Assembly: GCA_029204225.1 (NCBI GenBank)
Contig: CM055105.1
Location: forward strand, 10,618,551-10,682,550
Direction: 5' to 3'
Length of the DNA: 64,000 nt
From: Diphasiastrum complanatum
Taxonomy: Eukaryota > Streptophyta > Lycopodiopsida > Lycopodiales > Lycopodiaceae
In this document: one piece after another, positions 57,626 to 64,000 of the stretch
Layout: each line of letters begins with the position of its first letter
How positions within the stretch are numbered: the first letter of the stretch is position 1
Notes under the pieces: model-generated
What the model was told of the DNA's origin: nothing
Database searches by the model: none
What the model saw: only the letters and a program-made list of their open reading frames with translations
Translations under genes and position numbers: made by a program

Positions 57626-58550
57626 ATTTGTGGACTTGTTGAGCATGGATGCTGATCCGTCGTGTTTCACAGAGTTGCTCCAGATGGAATAACCTATTTG
57701 CTAGATTCATGATGCAGAATATAGATGAGCAGGGCAGAATTGTATTTGACAAAAAGGGCAGTTTGCTTGCAGAATGGATAGTGTAGGACAAAAACTGGTC
57801 TTTCTGATTGTTATAGAATTCGCGGACAGGCTGAGAAATCGTGGAGAGGCAGGTAAATCTAACTGTAATACTCGCGAATTTTGAACAAGTATTTTGAATG
57901 TCCAAATAGTGATTTTTTTAGATTTTTTGAAAAATTTGGCGATTCAGAATTCACGGATAGTACAGGGAAATCGTGCTCTATGAGGGCGAATTCTTAGGCT
58001 TGATGGCGAATTCTAATAGAGAGGTTTGACTGGTAGATAGGGAATATAGAGAAAGATGTGATGTTCTGTCAGTAAATGGGCAAAATCTGTGAGATAGAAT
58101 TTGCGAAGCTGCTGAAGGACTGATCTCAATGAGATCTAGCCTAAAGGAAGTCGGCAAATTCTAAGACAAAGATTTTGATGAGAAATAAGGGATTTTGACA
58201 GTATAACATGTTGTTTTCTCAAAATCTAACTATGGTCAGAATTTGTGGAGGTGATATAATGAAATATCAGGGTCTGTTAGGGCTACAAACAGACTGACGA
58301 ATTCTGATATACCTATTTGGTTGTGAAAAAGGTCACTTGGGTCACTTTTTTTTGAAGAAAATGCCCAAGTTGGCTCTTTTGTTGCTTCCCCCTGGTTTGA
58401 GAAGTTGCTCCGCGGCTCGTGTAGGACCTAGAGAGACGACACATGCTGTTTGTTGGTAGATAGAGATAAGCACACAAGCAAACATACAACACAGAAGCCA
58501 GAAATAAAAGAAAAAAAGGAGAAGAAGCTAGGTAGAAAAATACTTAAAAA
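57626..58550 (-). other. leader of the large LTR element with recurring AATTCGC words
   Basis: Non-coding stretch between PBS and the copia insertion. GAATTCGC, GCGAATT, GAATTC and looser relatives such as AGAATTTGCGA and GGCAAATTC recur about ten times between 57810 and 58310. Confidence 0.5.
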
Positions 58551-58565
58551 GCGACAACGGTGCCA
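58551..58565 (-). promoter_or_regulatory. primer-binding site, tRNA-Asp-like
   Basis: Minus strand TGGCACCGTTGTCGC one base after the LTR end AACA at 58567. It resembles the gypsy-type site TGGCGCCGTTGCCGGG, also seen in this window at 62751 as TGGTGCCGTTGCCGGGGA. Confidence 0.7.
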
Positions 58566-58566
58566 A

Positions 58567-59307
58567 TGTTGGAAGTATTTCTAGTGAGTGCGGTGGCTAG
58601 ATCTACTTACGGGTGTAGTATAGGGATGTAGAGATTCGTCCACTTTTTAAGTTTCTACAATAAATTTTCAACGGAAATATGGACAGGAATGAGAACAATA
58701 AGGCTTACCCAACTAGTGCCCGAACGAAAATAAATTAATTAGTAACAACAATAAAAATCCTTGCTAAGGCTTACCCAACTAGCAAGGTGACTAGACTAAT
58801 CCTAGATTAACACCCGAAGGGTAATAAAATGAGATTGCAACTAATACTAAACAAATAAGCAATAATGAACATGCCACAATAAAACTGATGAAAAGGAGGC
58901 AAGAGGAGGCCCGAGCACCTTCCCTCAAGCTATGCACATTTCCAAGGGGAACACAAATAAAATAGAATGATAATTCTCCAAGATAGAGAGCAAGATAGCT
59001 TAATCTCAAAAGTATTATTTACAATGCAAATACCTCTCCTTTTATTGCAAGGAGGGTCTTCCATAAGTATCTACTAACTTATGGGACTAATCTGTTCCTA
59101 GCCTTTCTAGAACTATTAACTTAGGATTTAGAACTTCAATTTCTTAACTTAAGACAACTTAAAATAAAATATTTCTAATCTTAAGTTTCCTAAGTCTAAG
59201 TTCTAAATCTAAGTTTTAAGCCATTTTTATTATTATTTAAGCTTCTACTCATGGACTTACAAAACACATGCCATGGCTTGAAGTTTATTGATAGATACTC
59301 ATACGTG
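58567..59307 (-). repeat. 5' LTR of the large element (truncated at its start)
   Basis: Direct repeat of 50160-50894. It lacks the first ~72 bp of the LTR (minus sense) that the other copy has, ending at 59307 where unrelated sequence begins. Confidence 0.85.
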
Positions 59308-59434
59308 TTCTCTAGCTTGCATTGTGATTGATGGTGTAACATGATTTTTGTGCATAAATTAAACTTTTTCATTGTCTGATTTTTGTCTTTATTATGTGCT
59401 CAAAATAGGTTCTCAATCTTATTTGAATCTCTTA

Positions 59435-59835
59435 ATTATTTTAAAGATTATTGTAACATTTGCAATCAACCACATTTTTATTGGCAGACAATTCAACAAT
59501 AGTCCAAATGTAGATTTTGATTAGAGATGAATACTCTTTATCCTTAGCTCTCTCCATAGAGTGAAGTCTGACTGATTGTTTGATTATTGCTCTTGACTCT
59601 ATTTCGGCTTTTGATTTGATACAAATTATTTTGAGTTTTTTCTTTTGACATTTAGCGCCTTTGTTTACATATAGAGCTTGTGATACTAAATTCAAAGAGT
59701 TGTCTGTGCTTCTTCGATTGTCTTCTTGCAGCAACATAGATATTACTCTAGAAAGAGTCAAATTTGAGTGTGTCATTATGATCATCACCCAGTTTTCATA
59801 TGTAGGTGGCATGCTCAATAGCAGTGTCATGATTG
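59435..59835 (-). pseudogene. internally deleted copia (gag joined to RT start)
   Basis: Minus strand: Gag part LLSMPPTYENWVMIIMTHSN and VISMLLQEDNRR, then after about 50 residues MERAKDKEYSSLIKIYIWTI and ELSANKNVVDCK, the start of copia RT. Everything from zinc knuckle to linker is missing, in one open frame of 129 codons. Confidence 0.7.
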
Positions 59836-59879
59836 CATCTTGATCATCGAAAGTTGATCCGACAGTTGTGTTTATGTCT

Positions 59880-60635
59880 CCTTTTTTTGCTGAATTAAAG
59901 TTTGAAGTTGCTTGTGATGATAATTGTCGTCCGAAAACAATTGTTCAAAAGTTATATTCTGTTGTAACCATCCAATGTCTTTAGCTATGTTGTAATCATT
60001 TTTTATACTTTGAGGCTTAGGATCAACAGATAATTTGGAAGGCTTAATGATATTTTTCTTCTCTTGAAAAAAAACTTTCTTTGAAGATTCTGGTTCATGT
60101 ATTTCTTTACTAAATAAATCTTTTATTTTGTAGCAATATCCTGGTCAAATAGCTTCTTAGCATTCCAATCGAAATTAGAATCATATCTTTTATATTTCTA
60201 TCAATATTTTTGATTCCTTCTTCTGTGAATGCCTTTTTGTAGATTTATGATTCAAAAGATCTTTCACTTTATTCTAATTGCTAGAACTTCTAGTTGAAAC
60301 CTTCTTTATTTCATCCAAGTCACTCGGCCACCTTGAGATGAGTTGTGTCCAAGTTTGGTACTCTGTTATTTCGACTCTCTATACAATAACATTCTTCTTC
60401 AAATTTGTCATTTCTTTCTCCATTGGTGTTGTTGGCGTTTAAACCAATTTGATTAGAATTTTTGGTTTCAGTAGCTTTGGACACTTTGTATTAATATGTT
60501 CTTCTCCTAAACAATTAGAACATAAGGGAGTATATTTGATTTGTCTTCATGGCTCAAGACATTATGGTGAACAACGTCCTACTATTCCACAATTGAAACA
60601 TGTTTCTGGCACTCGCTTGGTTTGTGGATAAAAAA
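59880..60635 (-). pseudogene. Ty3/gypsy gag-protease remnant
   Basis: Minus strand: two CCHC-like knuckles (CFNCGIVGRCSP*C at about 60600 and CSNCLGEEHINTKC at about 60525), then a degraded charged stretch, and YNIAKDIGWLQQNITFEQLF (about 59990-59930), like the gypsy segment before the protease (YDI..D....ANI.F.QLL). Stops are frequent. Confidence 0.6.
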
Positions 60636-61895
60636 ATTACTTGTGGTACAGGACCTGACGAATATTGTGCATGGTTTTGAGGAGATACCTCAAAGAGCAC
60701 TCGAAGGTTTGAGATTTGAGAAGAGAGATACTCTAGATCCACATATCTTCCAAATAAATGTGTCAAACGAACTTGTAATTACGGATTTGAAGAGAGCCAC
60801 TATTGGAAAGGATGCTTGGGACACATTACATGGACTCTTTGGATCAGAGGGAAATACCTTGAGGGTCATGGAGAGGTACCTACCTTGAAGGACTTTAGTA
60901 AGCAATGATTTTGGACTGCAAGCGAGGGAGAAGCATCACCAAACAACTCAAAGGACAATGAAGAAGTCTTTTCATTAAAATAAAGAGAAGGAAAAAATTC
61001 AAAAGGGGTAGCAAGGAAATATCCCAGCTCCTTATGGAAGGGTGTTCTTCCTCACATGAAGGTAATATGTAAGTTCAATGTTTGTATTGTGGTGAATTTG
61101 TTCATTATGCAAGTGAATGCCTAATGAGACATAGAGTGACAACAAATGGTTGTTGTAATCAAAGAAATAGCACTAATTAGTTGTAGTTATTGCACTCCCA
61201 AGGATGGTGGTGATTTATTTTTCTTTGATGAAGACATGCTTAGCCTTGGAGGCATGTCTACTCTTGTACCTTGTGCTGATTATTTTTATTGGATGAGTTT
61301 CATTGGAGGGATGATTAGCCTTGGAGGCATGTCTACTCTTGTACCTTGTGTTGATTCTTCTTATCCAAGTTGGATGAATTAGAATCTCTAATGGAATTAA
61401 ATTGTCTGATGACGACTGCTAACAACACGTAGTGCCTTAATCATTTGTAAAAGTACAAACTAAGTATTCTTTTAAAGGCTCCAGTGTTAGAAGAAGAAAA
61501 ACTTTAAACTTTCAAATCAGAAGCCAACACAGAGTTAAGAGAAATTATGGAATCCACAATCAAAGAAGAAGATGTTTTGCAAGTATTGTAAATGCACTAA
61601 TCATGAGATTCAAGATTGTAGGATATTGAAAGCTAAGAATGCCAACAACAAGCAATCGGATCAACGAACAAATACCGTTGCAATTACATCTTAATCCCAT
61701 GTTCAAGACATGGACATGAAGGAACGTTTATGATCAGAGAATAGAAAGTGCAAGTTGATAATGCTTGGTATCTGGATTTTGGGCCACTCAACACATGACA
61801 AGTCATCAAGAACATTTCCAGTCCTATACGCCTTAGAATACAAAAAAACTCGTTCATCTTGGTGATGATCATACATACATTATTGTAATATTTGT
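60622..61895 (+). pseudogene. copia gag-protease remnant
   Basis: Plus strand: Gag IKKLLVVQDLTNIVHGFEEI, FQINVSNELVITDLKRATIG and KDAWDTLHGLFGSEGN (60630-60870); a first knuckle CLYCGEFVHYASEC (about 61080-61121); a second knuckle-like CKYCKCTNHEIQDC (about 61572-61613); and protease AWYLDFGP/ATQHMTSHQEHFQSY (about 61765-61830; the catalytic D-S/T-G is now DFG and the frame slips there). It ends at 61900 against an LTR. A 43-bp direct repeat lies inside. Confidence 0.75.
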
Positions 61896-61900
61896 TGAAA

Positions 61901-62240
61901 ATCCAGCAAATTTACACATGTGGGGAACCACACGAACAGTGTGAATGATCTTTACCATGCTTTATGGTGGTACACAGATCACCTGTAGAGCAATCCTGCA
62001 ATCTACCAAATGATCTATGGCTAGAGCATAATCTAGAATGCTACACATCAAAGCTAAATTAATTTCTCATACATAGGGAATGTGCACAAGCAAGATCATG
62101 TATGAAGAAGACACAAAATCCAAGTTAGAGAGAGAATACCAAATTTGACATTATGAGATTACAAAAGCTTGTTTATCATTAGAAATGAATGAGAATCATA
62201 TGTACATATATAGGAGAGCCAAAATTCATGGTACTACTAG
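61901..62240 (-). repeat. copia LTR fragment (probable)
   Basis: Minus strand ends ...CCCCACATGTGTAAATTTGC...TTTTCAACA at 61901, with a TATA-like CCTATATATGTACATATG at about 62215-62198. The ACATGTG near the end is shared by other copia LTRs here. An alternative is that 61901-62746 is one plus-strand LTR with TGTTG...CAACA ends. Confidence 0.5.
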
Positions 62241-62746
62241 CATTCAAATTCAAATTGGTTCATTGAATTGCCTCCATATTTTGGAACTTAGATTAGAATT
62301 GGCTGTTATAAATAGGTGCAAACTTGAGTTTGTAAAACATGTTCTCTCTTCATGTCAATAAAAGCAGGTTGGTTCTCTTATGGAATGGATGTGGAATGTC
62401 CTTGCTCTCTATCTCTTTTCCTCCATCTGTCATGCTTCTTGTGGTTGCTAATTGTTGGATTTGATAATTGTTGGATTTGCCAATGCTTATCCTTTTTGTG
62501 AGAGAGAAAGGGAGAGAGAGAAGAGTAAGCTATCATCTTTGTGAATTTAGTGTTAATGGTTGTAGGGTTAATTGATAGTGTCAATGGATCTTAGTGTTAA
62601 TTTTAGATCATCAATGCATGGTGGATTTTGATCTATGCTATCGCTCTCATGGGATCGAACCTCCATGTGACATCTAATCTCATCTCCTTGATGCTTGTGT
62701 GCTTGGATCTTGGGTTGAGGCTAGGGTAGAAAATAGCCCCACAACA
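62241..62746 (+). repeat. 5' LTR of a gypsy element
   Basis: Plus strand ends ...CCCCACAACA at 62746, four bases before a tRNA-Asp-like PBS. It contains TATAAATAGG at about 62308 and AATAAA at about 62358. The left border is uncertain. Confidence 0.65.
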
Positions 62747-62750
62747 ATTT

Positions 62751-62768
62751 TGGTGCCGTTGCCGGGGA
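62751..62768 (+). promoter_or_regulatory. gypsy primer-binding site (tRNA-Asp-like)
   Basis: TGGTGCCGTTGCCGGGGA, close to the site of Athila/Tat-type plant gypsy elements. Confidence 0.85.
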
Positions 62769-63690
62769 GCTACGCCAATTTATCAGTTTGCAGCATGTTT
62801 GGATAGATGTTAGCTTGCATTAGACATCTTGTTTTGGCATAAGTAGGGTTAAAATTGCATTTAAAAAACATAAAAAAAAACACCAAAAAACCATCAAAAT
62901 TTTAAAAAATACAAAAAACAAACCTTCGTCTGATTCATTGTGCATAGGCGTGATTTAGATATATCTACTGTTAGTTCAGCAAAGAATAACACCAAAAATA
63001 GAAGGCAAGATGACTATTCATCTATTTGCTGATAATCTTTTGTGAAAAATTAACAACGTTTTATAAAAATATCAATTCTATGAAGAAAACCTTCGTCTAG
63101 ACCTTCGTGAGAGTCTGTGTCATTCCTACTAACTATTTTTTATAATCAATGAGCTAAGCAAACATTTTTGTCAAGGCCATTTGTCATATTGACCTATTTT
63201 TGTCAAAAAGGAGTCTTTCTGCAAAAATAATAGTATCACTCTTGTAACCTCCGCCGAAACCTTTGTTGACTTTTCTGAGGATTCTAAATATAGTAAATCA
63301 CCATCTGAGAGTTCGGCGAAGATAAAAATTATCAAGATCTCGCAAAAAGTCAATTTTAATCCTCGCCTAGTTGGAAAAATTGATTGTTCGCCTACAAAAA
63401 CCTTTTCCAGTTCTACCCTAGTTTCATCTAAGTTAGATTTATTGTCTGAGAATTCGGCGAAGGTTATTTTATTCACATTTGTTAGAAATAGCCAGATCAA
63501 TGACTTGTACACCAAAATAATAGTAAAGTCGAGGCTACTTTCGCCCAAGAAACCTTCACTTATTTTATTTTTAGCCTCTATCAAATTTTTGAGTCATTTT
63601 GTTATATTCTAGTAGTGGTCTTTTTCTAAGAAATCAAAAATCTGATTATTGTCAAGTGATATAAGCTTTACAAATTTGATCTGAGATATG
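62769..63690 (+). other. gypsy leader
   Basis: Non-coding leader of about 1 kb before gag. TTCGGCGAA or TTCGCC-type words recur (about 62927, 63251, 63312, 63361, 63452, 63540). The open minus frame at 63171-63584 is a shadow of these repeats. Confidence 0.5.
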
Positions 63691-63761
63691 ATTTGATTGA
63701 AAATCTAGATTTAATTTCATTGTCAATCATAATTTGCAATTATGCTAGAGGAGGAGCTTCG

Positions 63762-64000
63762 ATGGACGTTCCACCAGTGATTGTTAGAAGGTCACTTCGG
63801 TTAGAGATTCCAAAGTATAATGGGTTATTTTATCATGTTAGATTCTCAAAATCTATTCTGAATCATGTCAAGTATATGGCGAAGTTTTTCCATAGGATAA
63901 ACTCAGGCTATTTTCGATGGCCTTAACTAGAGCTGCACAAGATTGGTTCTATAATCAAGATGAAATAGAGCATGTAGATTGGAAAGTAGTAAAGCAAGCC
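63762..64000 (+). pseudogene. gypsy gag N-terminus, cut by the window edge
   Basis: ATG at 63762: MDVPPVIVRRSLRLEIPKYNG, then HVKYMAKFFHRINSG; after a frame change LTRAAQDWFYNQDEIEHVDW at about 63923-63985. The PKYNG and (T/A)RA...WF words fit gypsy Gag of the Athila/Tat type. A frameshift or deletion lies between. The rest is outside the window. Confidence 0.65.

Noticed and set aside
57594-57905. 103-residue minus frame crossing the copia/leader border
   Set aside because: Crosses a junction between unrelated sequences and is out of frame with the copia protein.
61901-62746. One 846-bp plus-strand LTR with TGTTG...CAACA ends
   Set aside because: The left part has minus-strand LTR features (TATA-like box, ACATGTG before the end) as in other copia LTRs here; two different LTRs fit better, but it is not excluded.
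63171-63584. 137-residue minus frame with repeated FAEFSD/FAELSD
   Set aside because: Shadow of the repeated leader words of the plus-strand gypsy; no start context or family.

Overview
This window looks like nuclear DNA of a land plant. It is AT-rich, has long intergenic stretches and GT-AG introns, and is dominated by layered, decayed LTR retrotransposons. Ty1/copia copies carry the plant-type initiator-tRNA-Met primer-binding site (7711-7723, 23351-23363). Ty3/gypsy copies include one with a tRNA-Asp-like site (62751-62768). A CACTA (En/Spm) DNA transposon with introns is also present. No rRNA, tRNA, CRISPR or prokaryote-type operon was seen. The species cannot be named; the density of old nested copies would suit a large plant genome.

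Layout. 1-8.9 kb: minus-strand copia with 3' LTR, plus-strand gypsy pol, copia scraps, and a scrambled copia (LTR start, PR-INT, LTR end, PBS, gag). 8.9-12.4 kb: a plus gypsy meeting the tail of a minus gypsy. 12.4-15.4 kb: a large GA microsatellite, telomere-like and other degenerate repeats. 15.5-18.7 kb: copia scrap and CACTA Tnp2 transposase pseudogene. 18.7-26.7 kb: four or more copia fragments with LTRs and a PBS. 26.7-30.5 kb: sparse copia scraps, foldbacks and a perfect hairpin. 30.6-35.5 kb: the unusual part, with a spliced Ulp1-like (C48) cysteine-protease gene, a centromeric-histone-H3-like pseudogene directly upstream of it, a G-box-packed intergenic region, and a divergent two-exon gene of unknown family. 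35.5-41.8 kb: mostly unassigned, with small repeats and a possible sugar-transporter exon. 41.8-50.1 kb: three copia copies. 50.2-59.3 kb: a large minus-strand LTR element with a tRNA-Asp-like PBS, a polypurine tract and one 943-codon reading frame of unknown family, broken by only three stops and with a copia inserted in its leader. 59.3-64 kb: gypsy and copia gag fragments, then the 5' end of a new gypsy element running off the right edge.

Almost every coding stretch carries stops or frameshifts, so nothing here can be called a surely functional gene. The two places that known plant repeats do not readily explain are 30.6-34.6 kb and 50.2-59.3 kb. All calls come from reading translations and motifs by eye; no database search was possible.
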